Assembly (NCBI RefSeq): GCF_001685485.1
Contig: NZ_BDEL01000001.1
Location: forward strand, 3,693,501-3,757,500
DNA from: Formosa haliotis
GTDB taxonomy: Bacteria; Bacteroidota; Bacteroidia; Flavobacteriales; Flavobacteriaceae
Direction: 5' to 3'
DNA: 64,000 nucleotides
The notes below the pieces were generated by a model. The model ran no database searches and had not been told where the DNA came from. It was given only the letters and a program-made list of their open reading frames with translations. Position numbers and translations under genes: made by a program. Shown here in pieces: positions 27,955-38,100 of this stretch (within the stretch, counting starts at the first letter, position 1; every line of letters begins with the position of its first letter).

Positions 27955-29307
27955 TTGAAAAAATTAATAAATTATATAAATACAAATGTTTTATTTAAGG
28001 TCGCGTCCTTAAATTCTGCTTCTGTAATTACTAAAATTGTAACGGGGTTCTTAACCTCAAAAGCCATTGCTATTTTTATTGGGCCAGAAGGTTTGGCTTT
28101 AATTGGAAACCTTAGAAACTTAGTGAGTTCTATGCAATCCTTTGCGATTTTAGGGATGTATAATGGGGTTGTAAAGTATATTGCCGAATTTAAAAACAAT
28201 ACAGTCGAGTTGAGTAAAACAATTTCGACCACGTTTTACCTGGGGTTTATTTCCACGATTATCGTCTCCTTTTTCTGTTATTTCAATGCAGAATATATTA
28301 ACACTCTCATTTTTCCAACATATAATGACTATGCCTATGTAATTCGGGTCATGGCTATTGCTTTACCATTCTATTCTATGAATATGTTTGCATTTTCGAT
28401 AATGAATGGATTTTCGAAGTTTAAAATGCTGTTGGTAATCAATATTATTGGTCAGATTCTGGGATCCTCGATCACCTTAATTTTAATCTATCAAAATAGA
28501 ATTGACGGGGCTTTAGTGTCTATTGTAATTGCAGAATCTATCATCTTTTTAATCACTTTGGTAGGTGTTGTGAATCAGCGGAGTTTAATTCCGTTAATTC
28601 GCTCCAGTCAGGTGAGTTTTAATTATATTAAAAAACTGAGTTCCTATTCGGTTATGGCCTTATTTTCGGCTATTATTTTACCGTTAGTAGCAATTTCAAT
28701 TCGGTCGTACATCATTGATAATATAGGTTATAAAGAAGCTGGATTTTGGGAGGCCATGATTCGAATTTCTAAGTATTACCTCATGTTTGTTAGCTCGCTC
28801 ATGTCCCTTTATATTTTACCTCGTTTCTCTGAAATTGATAATATTAAGGAATTTAGAGATGAGGTTTTTGGTTTCTATAAAACCATTATTCCTGTTTTCG
28901 GTCTCGGATTATTGGTCATCTTTCTATTGCGAAGATTTATTGTCGCTATCGTTTTTACCAGTGAATTTAAAGCTGTTGAAGACTTGTTTTTATGGCAGCT
29001 TTTAGGTGATTTTATTAAGGTGCTTTCTATAGTAATTTCATATCAGTTTTTAGCCAAAAAGATGTTTTGGCATTACATTATTACTGAAGCATTTTCGGTT
29101 TTAATTTTGTATTTAACCAGTATCTATTTTATCGATTTATACGGGGTTAAAGGTGCTACCATTGCGCATTTTGTAACTTATGTTATGTATTATGGTTTAA
29201 TCTTGCTTATTTTTAGTTCCTCATTATTTGGAGTTTTGCCGGAAGATGAGTTGTTAAATGACCAAGATGATCATGATGATGACCATGATGAAAAAAAGGA
29301 TGATTAA
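27955..29307 (+). CDS. Wzx-type polysaccharide flippase
   Basis: 450 residues starting at a TTG directly after the aminotransferase stop. About 12 membrane segments and family features are present: FLTSKAIAIFIGPEGLALIGNLRN near the N-terminus, as in WzxE-like flippases. It would move undecaprenyl-linked oligosaccharide across the inner membrane. The last 16 residues (NDQDDHDDDHDEKKDD) are an unusual Asp/His tail encoded by short GAT/CAT repeats, which may bind metal or be a replication-slippage product. Tight coupling to the amino-sugar genes supports a role in exporting that sugar polymer. Confidence 0.88.
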   Translation: MKKLINYINTNVLFKVASLNSASVITKIVTGFLTSKAIAIFIGPEGLALIGNLRNLVSSMQSFAILGMYNGVVKYIAEFKNNTVELSKTISTTFYLGFISTIIVSFFCYFNAEYINTLIFPTYNDYAYVIRVMAIALPFYSMNMFAFSIMNGFSKFKMLLVINIIGQILGSSITLILIYQNRIDGALVSIVIAESIIFLITLVGVVNQRSLIPLIRSSQVSFNYIKKLSSYSVMALFSAIILPLVAISIRSYIIDNIGYKEAGFWEAMIRISKYYLMFVSSLMSLYILPRFSEIDNIKEFRDEVFGFYKTIIPVFGLGLLVIFLLRRFIVAIVFTSEFKAVEDLFLWQLLGDFIKVLSIVISYQFLAKKMFWHYIITEAFSVLILYLTSIYFIDLYGVKGATIAHFVTYVMYYGLILLIFSSSLFGVLPEDELLNDQDDHDDDHDEKKDD

Positions 29308-29348
29308 GCTCTCGTTTTCTTTTAGTGTAATCAAATAAAATTAATGTT

Positions 29349-29930
29349 ATGGTTTATAACAAGCTATTAAAATTTTGGTATGCATTGAGAAAATTGAAGT
29401 ATGCTTTTTTTTCCACTAATAAAAATGTCGACGGAAATCTTGTAGGGAACTAACCTGTGGTTATTAGAGGAAAGGGACGCGTAGTTTTTGGTGAAAATGT
29501 TCAGATAGGGGTAATAAATTCTCCTCATTACATTTCTAGTTACGGGTATATAGAACCGCGTTTAAAGGATGCTGTAATTTCTATTGGTGATAATACAAGT
29601 ATTAATAACGGAGTTAGTCTTGTGGCCGAAAAAAATATTACAATAGGAAAGAATGTGTTAATGGGATATAATTGTCAAGTTACAGATAGTAATTTTCACG
29701 ATTTACATCCGAAAAAACGATTACAACCCGATAACAATCCGAAAGCAGTTAAAATTGGAAATAATGTGTTTTTGGGAAATAATGTTACAATACTAAAAGG
29801 CGTAGAACTTGGTGACAATACAGTCGTGGGAGCCGCTTCTGTTGTTACAAAAAGTTTTCCTGAAAATGTAATTCTTGCAGGGAATCCAGCCAAAGTTATA
29901 CAGAAGCTAAGTGATATAATTATAGATTAA
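29349..29930 (+). pseudogene. Left-handed beta-helix acetyltransferase with in-frame stop
   Basis: An ATG at 29349 opens a frame of 34 residues (MVYNKLLKFWYALRKLK to GNLVGN) that ends in TAA at 29451-29453. The same frame continues as PVVIRGKGRVVFGENVQIG with hexapeptide repeats, to 29930. Many homologues have a QPV segment here, so TAA is probably a CAA changed by one base. Without it the protein would be 193 residues, like WbbJ-type sugar O-acetyltransferases. The helix part alone (157 residues) could be made from a GTG at 29457. Repeats such as ISIGDNTSINNGVSL, IGKNVLMGYN and AGNPAKVI are intact, and the catalytic His is in SNFHDLHP. Likely partly or wholly inactive. Confidence 0.7.
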
Positions 29931-29967
29931 ACTACAAGTAAGAGGTATTTATAGCTAAAAAATTAAT

Positions 29968-31110
29968 TTAGATATGCTCCCAAGTGCTTAAATAGTTTTT
30001 TGCAATGGTTTTATAGAAATGCTCTTTTTCTATAAAAGTTCTAGCATTTTTAGAAATTTTTAGAATAATGTCTGGATTGCAAATTAGCCAAGATAATTTT
30101 TCAACCAGATAATTTACGTCTGGCAATGCGTTAATAGCAACCGTGTTTTCTTCTAAATTATAATAGTCTAACCATTCTTGTTCGGCACCGGTAAACACTA
30201 CTTTTCCTTTCGCCATAGCCTCTAGAGCATTATAACCTTGGTCGTAAGCATACACTTGGTCTAAAACAATGTGGGCATTATTATATAGTTTAATATACTC
30301 GGCATAAGGTATGTTTTCTGTAATATGTATATCTACTTGTTCAGGATATTTTTCTGCTATAATAGCTAAGGCGGCCTTAAAAAATGCTATACCTTTTTTT
30401 GCCTGAGACAAGGTGTTTACACCTAAAAAAATATTGATTTTTGAATCTATTTTTAGTGGAGTGAAATGGATGAGATCGGTATTTATAGGATTAGGAATTA
30501 GGCCTAAATAGAAAGATTTATTGGCAAGAGGAATATGATAATCTAGATCTGAAGCTATCACTCCCTTACAATGCTTTAAAAGAAAATCATGTAATTTTTT
30601 ATACGGGGCACTTACATATTTTAGGGAATATTGAAATTGCTTGCCTAACGATTTATTCTCCAGATAAGGCGTCAAAACTGAATAGCGCATGGTGTTAGTA
30701 AGATAGTGCGAAACGCTTGTAAAATCATCTCCACACGATAATAGAAAAACGCGATGATGTGTTTTAAATAGTTTTTTTAGAAGTTTAATCTCTAAATTAG
30801 GATGTATGTTTAAGGGATCTTCATTAATAAGTTGAATAACATCGAAATCTTTTAAAGTTGGTAAAATACGATTGAAATTATAGTAAACTTCTAAATCTGA
30901 AAGGTCGAATTTGGAGAGCTTAAAACCAACTTTTCTAACCAATTTAAAAAGGGGATACTGCGATACTTTTGGAGTTAAATCAATGTCTACCGGATATTTT
31001 TTAAACAAATCCCCCGTACCAATAATTATGACCTCGTGGCCTAATTGTTCTAGTCCTTCTTTTAAAGAATTATGTAATCGGCTAAATTCTCCAATTAAAA
31101 GTATTTTCAT
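29968..31110 (-). CDS. Glycosyltransferase, GT-B fold (family 1/4-like)
   Basis: 380 residues. The N-terminus (MKILLIGEFSRLHNSLKEGLEQLGHEVIIIG) is the first Rossmann domain of a GT-B enzyme. The C-terminal donor site has YAYDQGYNALEAMAKGKVVFTG, the usual glycine/glutamate-rich nucleotide-sugar motif. It probably transfers a sugar in the cytoplasm to the growing lipid-linked unit. It is on the strand opposite to the flippase block, and shares a 42-base intergenic region with the divergent glycosyltransferase gene. Confidence 0.85.
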   Translation of the reverse strand: MKILLIGEFSRLHNSLKEGLEQLGHEVIIIGTGDLFKKYPVDIDLTPKVSQYPLFKLVRKVGFKLSKFDLSDLEVYYNFNRILPTLKDFDVIQLINEDPLNIHPNLEIKLLKKLFKTHHRVFLLSCGDDFTSVSHYLTNTMRYSVLTPYLENKSLGKQFQYSLKYVSAPYKKLHDFLLKHCKGVIASDLDYHIPLANKSFYLGLIPNPINTDLIHFTPLKIDSKINIFLGVNTLSQAKKGIAFFKAALAIIAEKYPEQVDIHITENIPYAEYIKLYNNAHIVLDQVYAYDQGYNALEAMAKGKVVFTGAEQEWLDYYNLEENTVAINALPDVNYLVEKLSWLICNPDIILKISKNARTFIEKEHFYKTIAKNYLSTWEHI

Positions 31111-31121
31111 CCTATATTTGG

Positions 31122-31129
31122 TACCTTTG
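31122..31129 (+). promoter_or_regulatory. Bacteroidetes -7 box TACCTTTG
   Basis: TAnnTTTG match in the 42-base gap between two divergent glycosyltransferase genes; another match (TATATTTG) is at 31113-31120. Either could drive the gene at 31153. Confidence 0.5.
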
Positions 31130-31152
31130 TATCATCAAAGATAGAGATTTAG

Positions 31153-31983
31153 TTGAATAAAGCAGAAAAAAGTACCGTTAGCCTAGAAGTTTTAATAGCT
31201 ACAATGGATAGAGATTCTCTAGATTTCTTAAATCCTATATTTCAGAATAATTCAATCCAAAATCATCATATTTTAGTTGTTAATCAAACTCAAAACGGGT
31301 CGGTTTTAAAGTCTGATTTGCCAAATGTTAGAGTTATAAACTCGCATGAGAAAGGACTGTCTAAAAGTAGAAATTTAGCGATAGAAAATGCCATTGGAGA
31401 CATTTGTTTAATAGCCGATGATGATGTGGTTTATGTTGAAAATTTCGAAACTATAATTTTAAGTGCTTTTAAGCGTTTAAAGGACCCGGATATGATTCAG
31501 TTTAAAGCTTTAAATTTAATTGAGACTCCTTATAAAACTTATCCGAATACTTCTTTTCAGCACAGTTTAAAATCTATTAGAGGTGTCATGTCTATAGAAA
31601 TAGCCTTTAAAAGAGAAGCGATTTATACTAGTAAAATTAGGTTTAACGAATGGTTTGGTTTAGGCAGTAAATTTCAAACTGGAGAAGAGTATATTTTCAG
31701 TAGAAATTTAATTCAGCATCAGTTAAGCGTGTATTTCTTCAATGCTTTTATAGTGAAACATGCAGAACATAACTCGGGAAAACTTTTATCTAGTAATACC
31801 ATAGTTTATGCTAGAGCAGCATTAAATTATTGTATTTTTAAAAATTGGGCATATATCTGGGTGTACAAGTATGTGTTTTTTTTATATCGGAATGGTTATA
31901 TAAATAAAAATGAACTTAATGCTAAAATAAAAATAGCTTTGCAGGGTATATCAGACTTTAAATCAATAAACAATGGAGAATAA
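31153..31983 (+). CDS. Family 2-like glycosyltransferase
   Basis: 276 residues from a TTG start. GT-A features: LEVLIATMDRD at the N-terminus, HEKGLSKSRNLAIENA, and the metal-binding ADDDVVY, followed by a basic C-terminal region. The FGLGSKFQTGEEYIFSRNL segment is like the acceptor region of GT2 enzymes. It overlaps the fdtA-like gene by 11 bases, so both come from one transcript. It may add the amino sugar, but this is only inferred. Confidence 0.8.
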   Translation: MNKAEKSTVSLEVLIATMDRDSLDFLNPIFQNNSIQNHHILVVNQTQNGSVLKSDLPNVRVINSHEKGLSKSRNLAIENAIGDICLIADDDVVYVENFETIILSAFKRLKDPDMIQFKALNLIETPYKTYPNTSFQHSLKSIRGVMSIEIAFKREAIYTSKIRFNEWFGLGSKFQTGEEYIFSRNLIQHQLSVYFFNAFIVKHAEHNSGKLLSSNTIVYARAALNYCIFKNWAYIWVYKYVFFLYRNGYINKNELNAKIKIALQGISDFKSINNGE

Positions 31984-32377
31984 TAGCTTTAAAATAATAG
32001 AAATTCCTAAAATTAAGGATACCCGAGGGAATCTAGCTGTTATTGAAAAAGATTGCCTACCGTTTACATTTAAAAGAGTGTATTATTTATACGATGTGCC
32101 TAGCGATGCGTATAGAGGTGGTCATGCACATAAAGATCAATTAGAATTTTTAGTTGCTTTAAGCGGTAGTTTTAATGTGATTTTAGATGATGGAAAAACT
32201 AAAAATAGAGTCACTTTAAATAAACCGGACAAGGGACTATTAATACCTACGGGAGTTTGGAGAGAATTAGAAAATTTTTCTTCGGGCTCTGTCTGTTTAG
32301 TGTTAGCTTCAGATGAATTTGATGAAGCAGATTATATAAGAGAATACGACGATTTTTTAAAATTTAAAGGCGCTTAA
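31973..32377 (+). CDS. fdtA: dTDP-6-deoxy-hex-4-ulose 3,4-ketoisomerase (FdtA/QdtA-like, WxcM family)
   Basis: 134 residues forming a single cupin. Motifs: KDTRGNLAVIE, VYYLYDVPSDAYRGGHAHKDQ with the conserved HAH, and LLIPTGVWRELENFS. Members convert dTDP-6-deoxy-xylo-4-hexulose to the 3-keto sugar in the pathway to dTDP-Fuc3NAc or dTDP-Qui3NAc; which product forms cannot be read from sequence. It matches the FdtB-like aminotransferase at 26854. Its 3' end overlaps the convergent glycosyltransferase by 21 bases. Confidence 0.88.
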   Translation: MENNSFKIIEIPKIKDTRGNLAVIEKDCLPFTFKRVYYLYDVPSDAYRGGHAHKDQLEFLVALSGSFNVILDDGKTKNRVTLNKPDKGLLIPTGVWRELENFSSGSVCLVLASDEFDEADYIREYDDFLKFKGA

Positions 32378-33307
32378 ATTAATATTACAGGCATGTAAAA
32401 GGGTCTTAGTGTGTAATAAAAGCACTAAAACGAATCGGTTACATTGTAATAAAAATCGCTGTTTAGAATTTAAATTTCTTAAATCTATTTTTTGTTTATG
32501 ACTCAAGAATTTAGCCGAGTTTTTAGCTAATTTATATTGTATGGCAATAGCAAACCGATTTATATCTAAATACTTTTTTAGCGATTTGTTCTGTAGGGCT
32601 TCTGCTTCATAAGTATCTAAATTTATAAATTGTCTCTTATTGGTATTTGAATTTGAAATACGATTATCGGCAAATAAATTATGAGTAGCCGATACGGTAT
32701 TGGTAAACGCTACGGGATAATTTAAGGCTAGTTTTATCCAAAGATCGGTGTCTTCGCCAGCTCCAAAAGTTATGCTTTCATTAAAACCACCTACCGCCAT
32801 AAATGCTGATTTAGGTATAGACACTGCCGATGTCCAGGCAATAGAATTAATAAAACTCGCTTCAAAATAATCCTTAACAATACCGTTCCAATTGTCTTGT
32901 TTAGGAATGGTGTTGTAGGTAGAAGGAATAATGGTGGTATTTAATTGTTTTTGATAAGCTGTACAGTATAATCCGCAATCTGGATAATTTTGGTATAGGT
33001 TAAAAAGGTCTTCTAAATGATGCGTTTCCCAGGAATCGTCTGCATCTAAAAACACAATCCGATCGGAATTAATTTTGCTAACGCCAAAATTTCTGGCAAA
33101 CGAAACGCCTTGATTTTTTATAGAGAATATTTTTAATCTAGAATCTTTGATGCTATTTACAACCTCCAAACTAGAATCTGTAGAACCATCATTCACCACA
33201 ATAATCTCAAAATCATTAAAACTCTGGTTTAAAACATTTTGAATAGTAGGTTTTATGTGTTTTTCCTTATTGAAAAGTGGAATAACAATAGAAAAATATG
33301 GTTTCAT
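32357..33307 (-). CDS. Family 2 glycosyltransferase
   Basis: 316 residues. Standard GT2 motifs: FSIVIPLFNKEKHI, VVNDGSTDSSLEVV, SFARNFGVSKI, FLDADDSWE (DxD), and GGFNESITFGAGEDTDLWIKL with the acceptor ED. Cytoplasmic or membrane-associated. It begins directly after the stop of the upstream gene at 33308, so the two minus-strand transferases form a pair. Confidence 0.9.
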   Translation of the reverse strand: MKPYFSIVIPLFNKEKHIKPTIQNVLNQSFNDFEIIVVNDGSTDSSLEVVNSIKDSRLKIFSIKNQGVSFARNFGVSKINSDRIVFLDADDSWETHHLEDLFNLYQNYPDCGLYCTAYQKQLNTTIIPSTYNTIPKQDNWNGIVKDYFEASFINSIAWTSAVSIPKSAFMAVGGFNESITFGAGEDTDLWIKLALNYPVAFTNTVSATHNLFADNRISNSNTNKRQFINLDTYEAEALQNKSLKKYLDINRFAIAIQYKLAKNSAKFLSHKQKIDLRNLNSKQRFLLQCNRFVLVLLLHTKTLLHACNINLSAFKF

Positions 33308-34207
33308 TTAGTTTTTAGTTCGGTTTAAATCGGAATAGCACATATACATTATGCGATACGCCTGTAATAACTTTATAGATGGATTTTTACTTGTTAGCTG
33401 TTTTTTTATTTGTTTAGCAGTTTGTTTGTAAAGTGTTGAAATTAGTTGATTTACATGTGTTTTTTTTAAAAACAGAAATAAAACTAATATTTTATTGTTT
33501 TTATTAATAGGCATACCGCTATCTATTAATTTTAATAGGGTGTCTGCGGCTTCTTCTTTCTTAGTTATAAAGGTTAAATTGGTTTCTAAGCCTAAATGAA
33601 AAACAGGATTGTCTATATGAGATATAGGGGTTTGTAATGCTTTTAATTTCGATCCAAAATAATTATCCAAGCCATAGGCATTATAAGTTATACTGGAGTT
33701 GATGAGGTTGAAAACATCTTTTTTCATGCACATATTAGCAGAAACAATGTTTTTGTAAGGATATATTTTTCTCGTGTTTACACTAGTAGCTTCATGTTTA
33801 ATGCCGTATTTCCAATGTAAAAGAAACTCGGGTTTAGGTTGTGGATCTTTATAAGAAATACCACCAAAAAAGGCTTTAATTTCAGTATTAAACAGAGCGA
33901 TGTAATTTTTTATAAAAGAATTTGTTGTAGGTAAAACATCTGCATCTAAAAATAAAAGCCAGTCGTACTGAGAGGCATCAGAGAGTAATTGTCTAGTTTT
34001 TGTACGTCCATAATTAGCTGGAGATTTTAAATAGGAGGTACAAGATAATGTGTCTATTGCTCTGTTCAGGGCTATATATTCTGGTGCAGAACAATCATCT
34101 ACACATATAATTTCAAATGATATTTTGGAATCCATAAGTTGTTTATGAAGTTCTTTAACTAAAGGAACAACATTGTAATTATAAATAGGAATTAAAACAG
34201 ATAGCAT
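33308..34207 (-). CDS. Family 2 glycosyltransferase
   Basis: 299 residues. LSVLIPIYNYNVVPLVKEL, CVDDCSAPEY, PANYGRTKTRQLLSDAS and FLDADVLPTT give the GT-A core. The C-terminal part has a basic segment but no membrane helices. It is the first gene of a two-gene minus-strand unit with 32357-33307, and is likely part of the same polysaccharide pathway. Confidence 0.88.
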   Translation of the reverse strand: MLSVLIPIYNYNVVPLVKELHKQLMDSKISFEIICVDDCSAPEYIALNRAIDTLSCTSYLKSPANYGRTKTRQLLSDASQYDWLLFLDADVLPTTNSFIKNYIALFNTEIKAFFGGISYKDPQPKPEFLLHWKYGIKHEATSVNTRKIYPYKNIVSANMCMKKDVFNLINSSITYNAYGLDNYFGSKLKALQTPISHIDNPVFHLGLETNLTFITKKEEAADTLLKLIDSGMPINKNNKILVLFLFLKKTHVNQLISTLYKQTAKQIKKQLTSKNPSIKLLQAYRIMYMCYSDLNRTKN

Positions 34208-34326
34208 TTCGAAATTATATAGCGTAAAAATACGCTTTTTAACACTATTATGCGTGGTAAGGTAAAAAAGCTTTAAGCTTGAAAGCTAAAAGCAATTTGG
34301 TGAAAAAGTTATAAATACGTTGAAAT

Positions 34327-35010
34327 TTAACTTTTACGCTGTACCACTTCGTAAAGTTGATTGTCGTCGCACTTTAACGTTTTACTTGGGTATTTAAGCA
34401 GTAAAGCATAATCGTGAGTGGCCATTAAAATGGTGTTGCCGTTTTTGTTTATGTCTTGAAGCACTTTCATAACTTCAATACTAGTTTGCGGATCTAGGTT
34501 TCCTGTAGGTTCGTCTGCAAGAATAAGTTCTGGGTCGTTAAGTAAGGCACGGGCAATGGCTACACGTTGTTGTTCCCCACCAGAAAGTTCGTGTGGAAAT
34601 TTAAAGCCTTTGGTTTTCATGCCTACTTTTTCTAGAACTTCGTCTATACGGGTTTGCATAGCTTTTTTGTCTTTCCAACCAGTAGCTTTTAAAACAAAAC
34701 GGAGGTTCTCGTTAATATTTCTATCCACCAAAAGTTTAAAATCTTGAAAAACGACTCCTAATTTTCGTCTTAAAAAAGGAATTTCTCGTTCTTTTAGCGA
34801 TCGTAAGTTAAAATCTACGATACTTCCTTCTCCTTCTGTTAAAGGCAAGTCGCCATAAAGGGTTTTCATAAAACTACTTTTTCCAGTTCCTGTTTTTCCA
34901 ATTAAATACACGAAATCGCCTTTAAACACTTCAACATTAACATTAGATAGCACAAGACTATCACCTTGAAAAATGGAAACATCTTTTAAATGGAGAACAG
35001 TTTGGGACAT
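34327..35010 (-). CDS. ftsE: Cell division ATP-binding protein FtsE
   Basis: 227 residues, a single ABC ATPase. Walker A is GKTGTGKS (38-45), the signature is [16 protein letters not shown], Walker B is [13 protein letters not shown], and the switch His is in MATHDYALL. FtsE pairs with FtsX in the inner membrane to control cell-wall hydrolases at division. No ftsX is adjacent, an arrangement I believe is common in Flavobacteriia. A LolD-type ATPase is an alternative, but the FtsE-like length and context fit better. Confidence 0.85.
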   Translation of the reverse strand: MSQTVLHLKDVSIFQGDSLVLSNVNVEVFKGDFVYLIGKTGTGKSSFMKTLYGDLPLTEGEGSIVDFNLRSLKEREIPFLRRKLGVVFQDFKLLVDRNINENLRFVLKATGWKDKKAMQTRIDEVLEKVGMKTKGFKFPHELSGGEQQRVAIARALLNDPELILADEPTGNLDPQTSIEVMKVLQDINKNGNTILMATHDYALLLKYPSKTLKCDDNQLYEVVQRKS

Positions 35011-35168
35011 AACAATACAGCTGTTTTTTTGAGACGTAAATGTATCATTTTATAATAACTTTTAAAACACAGCAGTATTCCTTTTTTTTGTTAATCTTTG
35101 TAGATTGCAATTTTTACCGAATTCAATAATTATTGCAATAAATTTTCGTTATAGGAAAGAGATTAATT

Positions 35169-35176
35169 TATCTTTG
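35169..35176 (+). promoter_or_regulatory. Bacteroidetes -7 box TATCTTTG
   Basis: Exact TAnnTTTG match, 23 bases before the ATG of the TPR gene. Confidence 0.55.
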
Positions 35177-35198
35177 ATTGAAATAAAACTTAAGGTTA

Positions 35199-38100
35199 AT
35201 GGCAAGAAGTAACATTGTATTATTTTTATTAGCAATTGTAGTGAGTACGCAAATGTTGGCACAGCGATCTGCAATTTATACAAACGACCAAGTAGAGTAC
35301 CTAAAGGCATTGTCTTTATATAATAGTAAGCAGTATTTAGCCGCCCAAAATATTTTTACAAGTATTCAAAAGCAGACTAAAGAAGAAGTGATGAAATCGG
35401 AATGTGCGTACTATATAGCAAGTGCAGCTATTCGATTAAATCAAATAAAAGCCGACGATTTAGTTGAACATTTTGTCGAAGAATATCCTACAAGTCCGAA
35501 ACGAAATTCCGCTTATATAGACGTGGCAGATTTTTATTTTAAAGGAGGTAAATATGCACATGCCAAAAAATGGTACGACCGTGTAGATGAACGGTCTTTA
35601 ACACCTTCTGAGAGGGATAGATATAATTTTAATAAAGGTTACACTGCCTTTGTAACCAAAAATTATAGCAATGCAAAAAAATATTTAAGCAAAGTAGAAG
35701 ATTCTGGCACTTACGGGGCGCAAGCTAAATATTACATTGGCTATATGGCTTATCAGAGCGACGATATTGGTCAGGCAAACGAGTATTTCGATCAGGTTAA
35801 AAACCAAGAGAAATACAAAGAAAAAATGGCGTATTACAAGGCCGATTTGAATTTTAAATTAGGGAATTTTGAACAAGCAATAGGCTTAGCTAAAGAGCAA
35901 ATTCCGTATAGCAGTCGGGCAGAAGAGTCGGAGTTAAATAAAATTATTGGAGAAAGTTATTTTAATTTAGGAAATTATGACGAAGCCATTCCTTATTTAA
36001 CTTTATACGAAGGAAAAAGAGGAAAGTGGAATAATACAGATTATTATCAATTAGGATATGCCTATTATAAGCAAAGTGATTATGATAGAGCGATTTCCGA
36101 ATTCAATAAAATTATAAGTGGCGATAATGGGGTTGCTCAAAATGCCTATTATCATTTAGGAGAAAGCTATATTCAATTAAATAAGAAAACAGAAGCTTTA
36201 AATGCGTTTAGAAATGCTTCGCAAATGGATTTTGTGCCTCAAATTCAGCAAGATGCTTGGTATAATTATGCTAAGATTAGTTATGATATTGGTAACCCAT
36301 ACGAGTCTGTGCCAGTAGTTTTATCTGGGTTTTTAACCAAATATCCAGAAACCGCTTACCGTTCAGAGATTGAAGGCCTATTAGTTGATTCTTATATTAC
36401 GTCTAAAAACTACCAAGAAGCTTTAAGGTTGTTAGAAGGTAAAAAAGACGCCGCAAGCAGAGAAGCGTATCAAAAAGTAGCGTTTTATAGAGGATTAGAG
36501 TTAGTTGAAGAAGAGAATTATACGGAAGCCTTAGTGTTCTTTGAAAATGCATTGAAAGAAAATATAAACCAAGAATATACGGCAAGAGCTAATTTTTGGA
36601 AAGGAGAATGTAATTACAATTTGGGTAACTATGCAGAATCTGTACTAGATTTTAAAGCCTTCAAACAATTTGCGGGTTCAGATTCTGAAGAGTCTAAAGT
36701 GGTAGATTATAATTTAGGGTATGCTTATTTTAAACAAAAAGATTACAATCAGGCCACAGCACATTTTAGTGCATTTACCCAAAATTATACCGAAGACCAA
36801 ATAAAACTAAACGATGCGTTTTTGCGTTTAGGCGACGGGTATTTTGTATCTAGTAATTACAATAAGGCTATTGAAGCCTACGATTCAGCCATTAAACTGA
36901 ATCAAATAGAATCAGATTATGCAGCATTTCAAAAAGCGATAAGCTACGGGTATGTGGGGAATTCTAATTCTAAAGTTTCAGAATTAGAACATTTTATAGA
37001 GGCTTATCCAAAATCTAAATTGCGAGACGATGCCATGTACGAGCTAGGAAACACCTATACCAAGGCCAACCAGAACGATCGTGCTGTAGCCATGTATAAT
37101 CAATTGAGTACAGAATATAGAATGAGTTCGTTAACACCAAAAGCGATGCTTAGAGAGGGCTTAATTTTTTATAACGACAATCAGAATCAAAAAGCATTAG
37201 AAAAATTTAAAACCGTAGTAACCAATTATCCTCGTACTCCTGAAGCTTTGCAAGCAGTATCGACAGCGCGTTTAATTTATATCGATTTAGGAAAAGTAGA
37301 TGAATATGCAGCTTGGGTAAAAATTCAAGATTACGTTGATGTTTCTGATGCCGATTTAGATAATGCGACATACGAATCTGCAGAGAAGAAATATTTAGAT
37401 AATAATACAGATGAAGCTATTAAATTGTTTAATGATTACTTAAATCAGTTTAAAACTGGATTACACGCTAATCAAGCGCATTTTTATTTAGCTCAATTAT
37501 ATTACAAAAAAGGTTTAAAATTAAATGCTGCACCACATTACAAATATGTTGTAGATGCGCCAAGAAGTGAGTTTTCTGAAGAAGCTTTAATGCGATTAGC
37601 GCAAAGCTATTTAGATGGAAAAAATTGGTTAGATGCGGTTCCCGTTTTAGAACGATTAGAGGCCGAAGCTGCTTTCCCTCAAAACGTGGTTTTTGCACAG
37701 TCTAATTTAATGAAAGCTAATTATCAACTTAGCAAGTATAAGAGTGCTGTGGCTTATGCCGAAAAAGTTTTAGCAAACAAAACCATAGACAATAAAATTA
37801 AAAGTGATGCTTATATTATTATAGCCAGATCGGCTTTTAATTCTAACGATCTTGTGCGCGCTAAAGAGGCTTACGAAGACGTAAGTAAAGTGGCTACGGG
37901 AGAAACCGCTGCCGAAGCCCTATTTTATAACGCCTACTTTAAGCATAAAGATGCCGATTTCGAAGGGTCTAACGAAGCGGTACAGCGCTTAGCTAAAGAT
38001 TATTCTAGTTATAAGTATTACAGTGCGAAAGGATTGGTAATTATGGCAATGAATTATAAAGAGTTAGGAGATGCCTACCAAGCGACCTACATTTTAGAAA

